From Sodalis sp. dw_96 (GTDB lineage: Bacteria > Pseudomonadota > Gammaproteobacteria > Enterobacterales > Enterobacteriaceae): a DNA stretch of 59,588 nucleotides. Each line of letters begins with the position of its first letter. Within the stretch, counting starts at the first letter, position 1. Location: contig NZ_JAAVUT010000028.1 of NCBI RefSeq assembly GCF_018449575.1, positions 1 to 59,588 on the forward strand. The letters run 5' to 3'. The position numbers and the translations under genes were made by a program. The notes below the pieces were generated by a model. It made no database searches. It saw nothing but the letters and a program-made list of their open reading frames with translations, and was not told the origin of the DNA. This document shows, in pieces, positions 17,472 to 24,141 of the stretch.

Positions 17472-17604
17472 ATTCCCTCCCGGTCCGGGCATCGTTGATT
17501 GCTTCGAATGCGGCGAGCTGGTGCGCCAGCTCATCCAGTTCCCGAGGCGTCACGCCGTTACGCAGGCAGAGCAGGGCGATCAGCACCATGATATCGCTGT
17601 TCAT
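17455..17604 (-). CDS. Small early phage protein (49 aa)
   Basis: A 49-residue frame starting MNSDIMVLIALLCLRNGVTP, a helical peptide with a weakly hydrophobic N terminus and an acidic middle. A strong GGAGG lies five bases before the ATG, and the start overlaps the previous stop as ATGA. The 3' end overlaps the ExoX-like gene by 17 bases. Function unknown; the coupling on both sides argues that it is real. Confidence 0.65.
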   Translation of the reverse strand: MNSDIMVLIALLCLRNGVTPRELDELAHQLAAFEAINDARTGREYVACN

Positions 17605-17996
17605 GAAATCCTCCGGCGCGGCTTAGGGACCTGTTCGGGGTGGCGAGCGAAATAGCTTTTTGCGCAATCGCTGTCAGCGCAAAAATGGACGAAACGGACA
17701 TCGCGATAAAATGCGATCACGCGGGTGATGCAATCTGCTTTCGCCCGCAGCGCGTTGCAGTTCGTGCAACGTACGGCGTCGAGGTGCTCGGTAGCGGACT
17801 GCAGGAATATGCTTTCTTCAAAGCTGCCGGCGATGCCACGGATATCGATGTACTCTACAAACGTTTCTTCGTGGCCGTCCGGGAACTGCATGGCGCCGCG
17901 GCGAATGAATTCGACAACGTACGCGCCCAGCTTTAGCTTTGCGCCGGCCGGCAGCTCTGCGAGGCGTTCCCGGGTTATTGTTTGGTATGGCTGCAT
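17601..17996 (-). CDS. Hypothetical early phage protein with Cys pair (131 aa)
   Basis: A 131-residue protein starting MQPYQTITRERLAELPAGAK, with CTNCNA near residue 78 and a second Cys pair in CADSDC near residue 108, which could form one zinc site. Function unknown. The frame is open up to a TTG at 18071, but ATG 17996 with GGAGGG upstream is the better start. A copy of the four-copy motif lies about 70 bases before this start. Confidence 0.6.
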   Translation of the reverse strand: MQPYQTITRERLAELPAGAKLKLGAYVVEFIRRGAMQFPDGHEETFVEYIDIRGIAGSFEESIFLQSATEHLDAVRCTNCNALRAKADCITRVIAFYRDVRFVHFCADSDCAKSYFARHPEQVPKPRRRIS

Positions 17997-18064
17997 GGTG
18001 GCATTTCCCTCCAACAGGTTGTAGAATCCCCTTAGCCAGTGAATGCGCCTTTGGGTGTGGTTAT

Positions 18065-18081
18065 TGGTCAAAACTCGATTC
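18065..18081 (-). repeat. Copy 2 of the four-copy early-gene motif
   Basis: On the minus strand it reads AATCGAGTTTTGACCAA. It lies in the untranslated gap between the DUF1482 gene and the 131-residue gene, in the sense of transcription, about 70 bases before the ATG at 17996. Confidence 0.85.
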
Positions 18082-18114
18082 CGTCATTGCTTTGGTCGGC
18101 AATTTCGGCGTAAG

Positions 18115-18134
18115 GCCCGCTTCGGCGGGTTTTT
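18115..18134 (+). terminator. Hairpin with T tract facing against the operon
   Basis: CCCGC-TTCG-GCGGG followed by five T on the plus strand, inside the leftward operon. Oriented this way it would stop antisense transcription; on the operon strand it has no U tract and would be only a stem-loop. Confidence 0.5.
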
Positions 18135-18137
18135 GCG

Positions 18138-18323
18138 TTATTGGGGCGGCTGTTCGTCTATCTGATGCATAACGCCGTCGACCGGATAGCAGGCACCATC
18201 AATGCGCTGCTCATACGCAGCCTGGTGGCAAGCCGCTTCAGACTCGTACACATCGACCACCGCGTCGGTGCAGGCGCCATGCGTACTGCAAATGCTGATA
18301 ACCAGTGCGAATAACGTATTCAT
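18138..18323 (-). CDS. DUF1482 family protein
   Basis: A 61-residue protein with a hydrophobic N terminus (MNTLFALVISIC) and four cysteines (Cys12, Cys18, Cys32 and Cys45), which fits the DUF1482 family of lambdoid phages and suggests export and disulphides, though the signal is short. GGAGGG precedes ATG 18323. The start overlaps the previous stop as ATGA. Confidence 0.7.
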   Translation of the reverse strand: MNTLFALVISICSTHGACTDAVVDVYESEAACHQAAYEQRIDGACYPVDGVMHQIDEQPPQ

Positions 18324-18448
18324 TGAACCCTCCGCAGCGCCTGGCCCAATTTGACCAGCGCTTCTCGCCACATTTTTTCATCACCCAAAAACCGGGCGAT
18401 AACCGCTTTGTTGCGCGCAGCGGCGGCCATGGCCGCTTTGCCCTTCAT
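18320..18448 (-). CDS. Small basic early phage protein (42 aa)
   Basis: A 42-residue helical peptide (MKGKAAMAAAARNKAVIARF start) with Arg/Lys-rich ends. Start and stop both overlap neighbours as ATGA, so it belongs to a chain of coupled mini-genes. No family recognised. Confidence 0.5.
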   Translation of the reverse strand: MKGKAAMAAAARNKAVIARFLGDEKMWREALVKLGQALRRVQ

Positions 18449-18540
18449 TTCAGCCACCAGACCATCATCCCCAGCGCGATATAAGCCACTGTCATGATGA
18501 GCATCAGGATGGACAGGGACCGCCAGCCGTTGCGGCTCAT
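18445..18540 (-). CDS. Small phage membrane peptide (31 aa)
   Basis: A 31-residue peptide, MSRNGWRS followed by a membrane helix (LSILMLIMTVAYIALGMMVW). Its ATG overlaps the stop of the gene before it, and its stop overlaps the next start. The hydrophobic profile and double coupling make it a credible single-pass membrane protein of the early operon. Confidence 0.55.
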   Translation of the reverse strand: MSRNGWRSLSILMLIMTVAYIALGMMVWWLK

Positions 18541-18758
18541 GACTGCAACCCATGGATGAGCTCGATGATTTCGCCTGGTTTCTCTTTCACTTCCAGGCAT
18601 TCGCCTGAATAGAGCGAAACGACCGAATTGATGCCTGACAAAATGATTTCAATGCGGTCCGCATTGATAAAAACAGGTTCTAACACCGTGATCGGCGCGC
18701 CGGGCAGTTGCTCGTTTGTGCCAACATTGCACTGGTGAAGCATGATGAATTTAGGCAT
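18537..18758 (-). CDS. First gene of the leftward operon, FlbD-like (73 aa)
   Basis: A 73-residue protein of alternating beta strands (VFINADRIEIILSGINSVVS, then SGECLEVKEKPGEIIELIHG). The pattern resembles the FlbD-type small fold, but no function is known for phage members. ATG 18758 follows AGAGGG. It is the first gene after the predicted PL promoter at 18908-18936. Confidence 0.6.
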   Translation of the reverse strand: MPKFIMLHQCNVGTNEQLPGAPITVLEPVFINADRIEIILSGINSVVSLYSGECLEVKEKPGEIIELIHGLQS

Positions 18759-18907
18759 ATACCCTCTGGCCGTTGTCGCCCGGCTGGCGGAACATTGTTT
18801 TGACCTGCTGCGCGTTTGTGTCTGCCATCTCATCCGGTGGTTCGTGTGCCGCCGGCAGCTACTGCGTGGGCGTCCTGCCTGGATGACTCGTTGCTGCGTT
18901 GGAAGTT

Positions 18908-18936
18908 ATTAAACACAATGTTTATAATAATGTCAA
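18908..18936 (-). promoter_or_regulatory. Predicted early leftward promoter PL
   Basis: On the minus strand, -35 TTGACA (18931-18936) and -10 TTTAAT (18908-18913) are 17 bases apart. The same boxes and spacing occur in PR at 20512-20540. An operator (18910-18924) overlaps the -10 box. Confidence 0.8.
18910..18924. promoter_or_regulatory. Operator OL, TAAAC-N5-GTTTA
   Basis: The inverted repeat TAAACACAATGTTTA lies across the -10 box and spacer of PL. It shares both half sites with the two operators beside the repressor gene, so it is the likely binding site for the DicA-like repressor and the Cro-like protein. Confidence 0.75.
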
Positions 18937-19023
18937 CTAAATGAGTTTAAATATGCATGACAAGCTATGCGACGCTTTTTCTGGCGGCATATAGGCTGAA
19001 TGGGATGGGGGGATTTCAGGCAC

Positions 19024-19047
19024 AAAAAAACCCGCGCGGGGCGGGTT
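19024..19047 (-). terminator. Terminator of the repressor operon
   Basis: On the minus strand AACCCGC-loop-GCGGGTT is followed by T7. It lies after the last gene of the repressor operon (stop near 19065) and before the PL region, so repressor-linked genes are insulated from the lytic leftward operon. Confidence 0.85.
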
Positions 19048-19064
19048 ATGGGAAAGGTCTCTTG

Positions 19065-19541
19065 TTAATGGAGTATTTTATCAATGCCGGGGATAGCTAC
19101 CACGGCAGCAATGAGAGCCAAGAAAGCCAACACAGAGCCGATCATCCATTGCATTGTAGAAACTGAGGATTTTAGACCATCAATTTGTCCAGATAAACCG
19201 TCTCGCATTCCTTCAATTTTTCCAGACAAACCATCTTTTGTCCCGGTGACTTCTCCTCTAAATCCAGTGATGTCACCTTTTATATCTGCCAGGGTCGTGG
19301 TTAGGGATGAGAACTGCTGTGTTTGAAAGGAACGGAATTCTGCCATTTCTTGGCGCATAGAAGCGGCAACCGATTCGACTTCGGCCTTGTTTTGACCTAG
19401 CTTGGCATCAAGTTCAGTTCTAGTCATATCAGACATTCCATCACCTTCGCCATTACCGCTACCATGTGAAAGATTATGGGGGTCGGTGGTTGTTTTTGCA
19501 ACATCTCCATCGCTTAGAGGAAAAGGGTAAAGATTACTCAT
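19065..19541 (-). CDS. Repressor-linked coiled-coil protein with C-terminal membrane anchor
   Basis: A 158-residue protein: a polar N terminus with a Gly/Asp/His-rich part (residues 20-36), a helical region beginning MTRTELDAKLGQ, and 10-11-residue heptad-like repeats (DITGFRGEV, TKDGLSGKIEG, MRDGLSGQIDG). One strong membrane helix follows near the C terminus (MIGSVLAFLALIAAVVAI). ATG 19541 overlaps the previous stop as ATGA; ATG near 19436 is an alternative start. It is expressed with the repressor in the lysogen, the position of rexB in lambda. No known exclusion family is recognised. Confidence 0.7.
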   Translation of the reverse strand: MSNLYPFPLSDGDVAKTTTDPHNLSHGSGNGEGDGMSDMTRTELDAKLGQNKAEVESVAASMRQEMAEFRSFQTQQFSSLTTTLADIKGDITGFRGEVTGTKDGLSGKIEGMRDGLSGQIDGLKSSVSTMQWMIGSVLAFLALIAAVVAIPGIDKILH

Positions 19542-19978
19542 TTTACTGTCTCCTCATCATGGGAAACAAAGAAGAAACAGTCCTTTTGATCAATTGGCTC
19601 GCCTGTTTTATCGCCATTTTCAGAATGATAGATTTTGACGATTACGCGATATAAACCATCTTCATCGAGGTTTAAAGAACTGGCAAACATGGAATAAATA
19701 TTAAGTTGCAGGTAATTTTTAGTCTGATCTGCAAATAAAAGATCCATTTTCCCTGATTTAGTAGGATTACTTATAATAGATTTTTCTTCGTGCTGGATAT
19801 CAATCTCAGTAAAATACATACCAACAGACCTAAACATTATTCCGGCGGTGATAACCATAAGGTGCCTGGTACCTTTTTGGTTCAATTTTATCGAGATACC
19901 AGGTAGATAAGTTCCATTTGCAGCCATGCCTGCTCGGATAAGGGTAGGATAAACGAAAAATATTTTTTCTGGTTCCAT
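19538..19978 (-). CDS. Repressor-linked protein of unknown function (146 aa)
   Basis: A 146-residue, mostly beta-strand protein (MEPEKIFFVYPTLIRAGMAA start) with no signal peptide, membrane segment or catalytic motif that I can see. AT-rich relative to the early genes. It lies 94 bases after the repressor stop on the same strand and is coupled to the membrane-anchored gene by an ATGA overlap. Placed like rexA of lambda; a role in the lysogen, such as superinfection exclusion, is inference from position only. Confidence 0.7.
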   Translation of the reverse strand: MEPEKIFFVYPTLIRAGMAANGTYLPGISIKLNQKGTRHLMVITAGIMFRSVGMYFTEIDIQHEEKSIISNPTKSGKMDLLFADQTKNYLQLNIYSMFASSLNLDEDGLYRVIVKIYHSENGDKTGEPIDQKDCFFFVSHDEETVK

Positions 19979-20072
19979 TTTTATTGTTTCCTCACCTAGA
20001 TTCTATTTCCTTCAGATTTGAAATTGCTGAAATATTGTTTTTTGTAGCAGAATATCGTTTAGATGGTCTCAA

Positions 20073-20465
20073 TTACTCGTTTGCTGGTTTATATCTTCCC
20101 CGCAGATACTTTTCCATGTACTCATCCAGCTCTTTCAGCCGGAGCTGAAACAGGTCGATCATGCGGTCCTGTTCGGTATCGGGGAGCTGGCGAAACAGTT
20201 CAAGCATCTTATGCTCGCGGGGCTTAAGGCCGTTTTCTTCGTCAACCTCTTCACCCAATAACCAGCCGACAGAAACACCAAGTGCATCAGACAGTTTCAG
20301 AACAGAGCTTTTGCCAACGGTTCCTCGAGAAAACCAATTGTTGACTGATTGCGGGCTGACGCCAGCGATGCGGGCCATCTCAGCCTTAGAGATACCCTTC
20401 AACTCCATCAGTTCGCTTAGTCGCTTTATCTGCGGATGATCTGTCTGGTGATTATTTTCTTTCAT
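20073..20465 (-). CDS. DicA-like prophage repressor without protease domain
   Basis: A 130-residue repressor. An XRE-type helix-turn-helix lies at about residues 26-45 (SKAEMARIAGVSPQSVNNWF), and a helical C-terminal part (EHKMLELFRQLPDTEQDRM) aligns with the C terminus of E. coli DicA and probably dimerises. The LexA/S24-type self-cleavage domain of lambda CI is absent. It should bind TAAAC-N5-GTTTA sites at PL and PR; one such site is only 11 bases before its own start, suggesting autorepression. Two further genes follow in the operon. Confidence 0.85.
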   Translation of the reverse strand: MKENNHQTDHPQIKRLSELMELKGISKAEMARIAGVSPQSVNNWFSRGTVGKSSVLKLSDALGVSVGWLLGEEVDEENGLKPREHKMLELFRQLPDTEQDRMIDLFQLRLKELDEYMEKYLRGRYKPANE

Positions 20466-20475
20466 GCTGTGAGTT

Positions 20476-20490
20476 TAAACCAAAAGTTTA
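20476..20490. promoter_or_regulatory. Operator OR2 next to the repressor start
   Basis: TAAACCAAAAGTTTA, the same TAAAC-N5-GTTTA layout as OR1 and OL. It sits 11 bases upstream of the repressor ATG, where binding would block the repressor's own transcription. Confidence 0.7.
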
Positions 20491-20511
20491 CATCGTAGAA
20501 ATCTCATAAAG

Positions 20512-20540
20512 TTGACATTTATATAAACATATTGTTTAAT
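20512..20540 (+). promoter_or_regulatory. Predicted early rightward promoter PR
   Basis: -35 TTGACA (20512-20517), 17-base spacer, -10 TTTAAT (20535-20540), driving the Cro-like gene at 20568. The architecture equals PL. Confidence 0.85.
20524..20538. promoter_or_regulatory. Operator OR1 in PR
   Basis: TAAACATATTGTTTA covers the spacer and -10 box of PR. Extended to 19 bases it matches OL at 17 positions, so a single protein should occupy both. Confidence 0.8.
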
Positions 20541-20567
20541 CTCGATGTCTACCCATGGGAGTGAAGT

Positions 20568-20804
20568 ATGAATGCATTAGATAAGGCCATACGCAAAGCG
20601 GGTAATGCCAGCCGGTTGGCCGAAAAACTCGGACTTTCACCGATGGCCATAAGTCATTGGAAGAACCGTTATAACGGCGTAATTCCATCAGACCACGTTT
20701 TCCCGATTTTTCATTTAACCGGTGTAACTCCTCATGAGCTACGCCCAGACCTTTACCCCAATTCAACCGACGGGGTCCCTCAGCCACAACAACAGGAGTC
20801 ATAA
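20568..20804 (+). CDS. YdaS/Cro-like regulator
   Basis: A 78-residue DNA-binding protein, first gene after PR and divergent from the repressor. The helix-turn-helix is at about residues 13-32 (NASRLAEKLGLSPMAISHWK), and the Pro/Gln-rich tail is unstructured. It resembles the YdaS/DicC group, which acts as Cro in Rac-like phages. GGGAG precedes the ATG. It should compete with the DicA-like repressor for the TAAAC-N5-GTTTA operators. Confidence 0.82.
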   Translation: MNALDKAIRKAGNASRLAEKLGLSPMAISHWKNRYNGVIPSDHVFPIFHLTGVTPHELRPDLYPNSTDGVPQPQQQES

Positions 20805-20806
20805 CG

Positions 20807-21367
20807 ATGCGCGCTAGATCATTGAATAATAGCAACTTCAATCTGGGCAATGTGATTTGTTGCAATCAGAAACCAGCAGTCAAAAGCATCAGTAGTGATG
20901 ACGTCACGCATGAGAAATTGCGCCGCGCCGTTCGCGCCTGGGCTGCCGGCTGGCGCAGCAAAGAAGCCGTGGCCGCTGAAATAGTCGCAGCCTGTCATGA
21001 TCTGGGCGGCGAGGGTTTCGGCTTCCATGAAAACCATTCACGCAACGCCCAGAAGATTTTTCGCTGGATAGATGGCGATTCGCCGCGGTACCGACGCTAT
21101 GTCACCGCGTTGGCACCGTACATTCTCGACGTCCTGCCGCTCGATTTTCGAGCCGGTCTTGCCGAACCGGATGAGCGCCTTGCACGCGTTGCTGTGGCGA
21201 CAAAAGAGTGCGCCGAAGCTCATAGGGCTGTCTTGCTGGATGCGCCGGGCAAAGAGATTGAGAAGGAAATCATGGAAGGCATCGAGTCGCTTGTGCGCCT
21301 GGCGCCGCCCGACCGGTGGGGCGCGGTGATGGCCAGCGCCGCGGTGAAGTTCAGAAAGTGCTTTTAA
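20807..21367 (+). CDS. YdaT-like early regulator
   Basis: A 186-residue protein resembling Rac-prophage YdaT. The diagnostic stretch is NAQKIFRWIDGD after a helical start (LRRAVRAWAAGWRS), then helices to the end. YdaT was first called a toxin, but the YdaS/YdaT pair is now seen as Cro/CII-type regulators; here it is directly after the Cro-like gene, the place of cII. GGAG precedes the ATG, three bases after the previous stop. The N terminus is about 35 residues longer than YdaT. Confidence 0.72.
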   Translation: MRARSLNNSNFNLGNVICCNQKPAVKSISSDDVTHEKLRRAVRAWAAGWRSKEAVAAEIVAACHDLGGEGFGFHENHSRNAQKIFRWIDGDSPRYRRYVTALAPYILDVLPLDFRAGLAEPDERLARVAVATKECAEAHRAVLLDAPGKEIEKEIMEGIESLVRLAPPDRWGAVMASAAVKFRKCF

Positions 21368-21382
21368 TCGAGTTTTGACCAA
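21366..21382 (+). repeat. Copy 3 of the four-copy early-gene motif
   Basis: AATCGAGTTTTGACCAA, starting at the stop codon of the YdaT-like gene and lying about 24 bases before the next start at 21406, in the sense of transcription. Confidence 0.85.
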
Positions 21383-21405
21383 AGACCATACGAGGAAACC
21401 ATCCA

Positions 21406-21654
21406 ATGAGTTGGGAATCCTTTATCGAAAAGAATGTCCGCGAAGCCCTGGTCAAGCAGGGCTACACCCCGGCAATTGCGCAGGTGGGGGCAGACGAAGC
21501 TATCGCCCTCTATCGGCGCATGTCACAGGGCAGCGGGAAAGGGCGCATCTATGACGACGTGCTCAGGCATGCGCGTTTGTGGGCAGAAAAATACGGCCTG
21601 CCGGCAAGAAAGCAAAAGCCCAAAGCGGCAATTGCACCGCGCCGGCGCCAATAA
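21406..21654 (+). CDS. Hypothetical early phage protein (82 aa)
   Basis: A helical 82-residue protein with a basic C-terminal tail (KQKPKAAIAPRRRQ). Similar small proteins recur after the cII position in enterobacterial phages, but none has a known function. An AGG-type ribosome site precedes the ATG. Confidence 0.65.
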   Translation: MSWESFIEKNVREALVKQGYTPAIAQVGADEAIALYRRMSQGSGKGRIYDDVLRHARLWAEKYGLPARKQKPKAAIAPRRRQ

Positions 21655-21673
21655 ATAAACAACAGGGGATCCA

Positions 21674-22414
21674 ATGGAAACTTTACTGGATGTCATCGGG
21701 AAGATGGAAAAGGCGACCACGCGGGACATCGCCGTCCGAATGCAGATAGATATTCGCCCCGCGCTTGAAATGCTGCGCGAACACGAAGACCTTGGGAAAA
21801 TCTGTCAGGTGAAGGGTCTTTGGCAATTGCCGATTGCCGAAATACCTGTTTCTGCACCAATTCCCTTGCAACGTATTGAACAAGTAGCGATTACGGCCAA
21901 TAACCTCATTACAATTATTACCCGCGAAGGGCCGCAAACTGCAGAGAGTTTGGCGCAGATGACTGGCGCAACCGCCAGGCGGATAGCCTCAACTCTCGCA
22001 GTAGCCACCAACCGGGGCCAGGTCTTGCGCCGGAACGACAATGGAAAATTTTATTACTGCCTACCTAAACAGCCACCGGTGCAACCGGACGATGATCCCG
22101 ATACGCTCCCTGGCTTTTTCGAGCTGCCGCCGATAGAAATCACGGCAAAAATTCCGGACGAGCAACCAACCGGTCCGGGCGAGCGCGAAGCTGAATTCAT
22201 GAAATCAATTCCCGTTTTCGTTAAACCCTCTACGAGCATAGAGGTCCCGACGTTGCGTGAGCTCGGGAAGGAAATATCGCGCACAAAAAACCGGTTTGTG
22301 CGTCTGGAAAAATGCCGGGCAGCACTGCGGGTACTGAATAATTACAAGAGCACGTTGACGGCAATGACGACCGAGCCGGCGCCATCCGTTGACGCTAAGG
22401 ATGGCGAGCGGTGA
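21674..22414 (+). CDS. DUF1627-like DNA-binding protein
   Basis: A 246-residue protein with two winged-helix-like segments (about residues 1-50, ATTRDIAVRMQID, and 75-130, TAESLAQMTGATARRI), a Pro-rich linker and a helical C-terminal part with basic residues. It matches the DUF1627 family found before replication genes in Rac-like prophages. GGGG precedes the ATG. The stop overlaps the GTG start of the O-like gene. Confidence 0.72.
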   Translation: METLLDVIGKMEKATTRDIAVRMQIDIRPALEMLREHEDLGKICQVKGLWQLPIAEIPVSAPIPLQRIEQVAITANNLITIITREGPQTAESLAQMTGATARRIASTLAVATNRGQVLRRNDNGKFYYCLPKQPPVQPDDDPDTLPGFFELPPIEITAKIPDEQPTGPGEREAEFMKSIPVFVKPSTSIEVPTLRELGKEISRTKNRFVRLEKCRAALRVLNNYKSTLTAMTTEPAPSVDAKDGER

Positions 22415-23430
22415 ATACAGCAGAAATACTCAACTTCCCTGATCGTCAGGATCAGTTCAGGAGCAACAGGATGGAGAACCAGAAGACCGGTTATATCCCG
22501 TTGTACCGAAGTATCAAGAAGAAGCTATGGGCCAAAGACGTTTACCTTCGCGCTCTCTGGGATAACCTGCTTTTGGATGCCGCAAGACAGCCTTATACAG
22601 CGGTTTTCAAAGGTAATTCATGGAAACTTCAACCCGGTCAACTGGTCGTTACCTCAGATGATTTGGGGCTGGCATTATGCGATAGAAAAGGGATCCCAAC
22701 GGGGCGCCATGCAGTCGAGCGCATGCTGGCGTTTTTCGTTAAGGAAAAAATGATTCTGGTACAAACCGTACACAGAAAAGGAACGCTGATCACCATCCTG
22801 AATTACGCCGAATATGCCGAAAAAATAGGCAATTTACCCGAGCATAACACCGCGCATATCAGCGAGCATAACAAACCCAGTGATGACGCGGCCTCAGAGG
22901 GTGATGCCGCGCATAACGGCGAGCACAACACCGCGCACCATGAACAAGAAGGTAATAACAAGAATAAAAAGATCTCTTCGTCGGAGAATTCTGACGAATT
23001 CCCCAACGACGTTACAGAAAAATTTCTATCGAGGCATCCTGACGCCATCGGCGGGATATATACACCCGCTGGCAAACTGTGGGGAACGGCTGACGACCTG
23101 AAAACCGCCAAGTTTATCTTTGGCAGGGTGTTGATAATCAACTCCACCGTCAAAGATCCAAACTGGCCGGACTGGGCCAACGAAGTCCGCCTGATGCGGG
23201 AGATTGATGGCCGAACCCTGTCGGAAATCTGTTCTTTGTACGACTGGGCCAGCCGACATTACTTCTGGAAAAGTAACATCCTGAGCCCCGACAAACTGCG
23301 TAAGCAGTGGAACACATTGACCATTCAGAAATCCCAACAGCCCAACCCACCCCAAGCTCGCCCAGCTAAGGCTGAACTCGATTGGTATAACCGCGACTGG
23401 GCCGACTCATTACCGCCGGGGACCCTATGA
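22411..23430 (+). CDS. Replication initiator, phage O-like
   Basis: A 339-residue protein at the position of lambda O. The N-terminal half has a winged-helix initiator look (GYIPLYRSIKKKLWAKDVYL, then a winged helix up to about residue 150). A His/Asn/Glu-rich linker (residues 144-180) is encoded by iteron-like repeats, and a C-terminal domain should contact the P-like protein. GTG 22411 overlaps the previous stop; ATG 22471, 20 codons later, is an alternative start. Confidence 0.75.
   Translation: MNTAEILNFPDRQDQFRSNRMENQKTGYIPLYRSIKKKLWAKDVYLRALWDNLLLDAARQPYTAVFKGNSWKLQPGQLVVTSDDLGLALCDRKGIPTGRHAVERMLAFFVKEKMILVQTVHRKGTLITILNYAEYAEKIGNLPEHNTAHISEHNKPSDDAASEGDAAHNGEHNTAHHEQEGNNKNKKISSSENSDEFPNDVTEKFLSRHPDAIGGIYTPAGKLWGTADDLKTAKFIFGRVLIINSTVKDPNWPDWANEVRLMREIDGRTLSEICSLYDWASRHYFWKSNILSPDKLRKQWNTLTIQKSQQPNPPQARPAKAELDWYNRDWADSLPPGTL
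22840..22980. repeat. Iteron-like repeats and AT-rich tract, candidate phage origin
   Basis: Four related copies of GAGCATAAC (22840-22848, 22864-22872, 22909-22917 as GCGCATAAC, 22921-22929 as GAGCACAAC); the first and last extend to an 18-base match with ACCGCGCA. An A-rich tract follows at about 22945-22980. Iterons plus an AT-rich element inside the O gene is the layout of the lambda origin. The assignment is inference. Confidence 0.5.
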
Positions 23431-24119
23431 AAACACTCCAGCAAGCGATACATGAGCGCGACAGCGGCGCGCTGCAGAGCATGATGCCGGCCGATAACCC
23501 GCCAGTGAGCAGCCTGGACGCCGTGGACCTGTTCAACGAGCTGTTCCGCCAGCTGCGTGCCGTGATGCCGGCCATCGATGCGACCATCAGCGACCAGGCG
23601 CAACTTAACGAATTACGCAGGCAGTGGACGCAGGCTTTTCGTGAAAACGGTATCCGCACCATCGCCCAGATTAACGCCGGCATGGCCATGGCCCGCCAGC
23701 AGGAAAAGCCGTTCCTGCCGTCGCCCGGGCAGTTCATCGCCTGGTGCAAAGTTGGCGCCCTTAAGCAGGCCGGCCTGCCGGATGACGAGGGCCTGGTCAC
23801 TATGGTGCTGGTGTATGCCCGTAAACGCAGCCAGTACGAGACAGCCGAATCCTATTCTTGGACCAGCCATGCCGCGTACTGGATGGTTACCCGGTTATAC
23901 GACGGAATGCGCAGCGGGAACTGGAGCGTGCTGGAGCTGCGGCGCGAGGCGCGTCGGGAATTAAACCTCATGGCGCGCCGAATTGAGGTGGGCGAAATCA
24001 TCCCGGCACCGGTGGCGCAACTCCCGTTGAGCACATCCGGCCCGCCTTTATCGAAGGAAAAAGGACTGGATAAAATCGCGGAAATTCGAAAGAAATTCAA
24101 TCTCCGCCAGGGTAATTAA
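23427..24119 (+). CDS. Replication protein P-like helicase loader
   Basis: A 230-residue protein with the lambda P-type core: DAVDLFNELFRQLRAVMPA, then FLPSPGQFIAWC around residues 92-107. The family recruits host DnaB helicase to the origin bound by O. It overlaps the O-like gene by four bases (ATGA), so synthesis is coupled. Full length for the family. Confidence 0.85.
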   Translation: MKTLQQAIHERDSGALQSMMPADNPPVSSLDAVDLFNELFRQLRAVMPAIDATISDQAQLNELRRQWTQAFRENGIRTIAQINAGMAMARQQEKPFLPSPGQFIAWCKVGALKQAGLPDDEGLVTMVLVYARKRSQYETAESYSWTSHAAYWMVTRLYDGMRSGNWSVLELRREARRELNLMARRIEVGEIIPAPVAQLPLSTSGPPLSKEKGLDKIAEIRKKFNLRQGN

Positions 24120-24124
24120 CCATC

Positions 24125-24141
24125 AATCGAGATTTGACCAA
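24125..24141 (+). repeat. Copy 4 of the four-copy early-gene motif
   Basis: AATCGAGATTTGACCAA, one mismatch to copies 2 and 3. It ends at the start codon of the winged-helix gene at 24141 and lies in the sense of transcription. Confidence 0.8.

Noticed and set aside
20568..21367. Toxin-antitoxin pair (YdaS/YdaT)
   Set aside because: The location in cro and cII positions and the operator layout favour phage regulation over a stand-alone toxin-antitoxin role.
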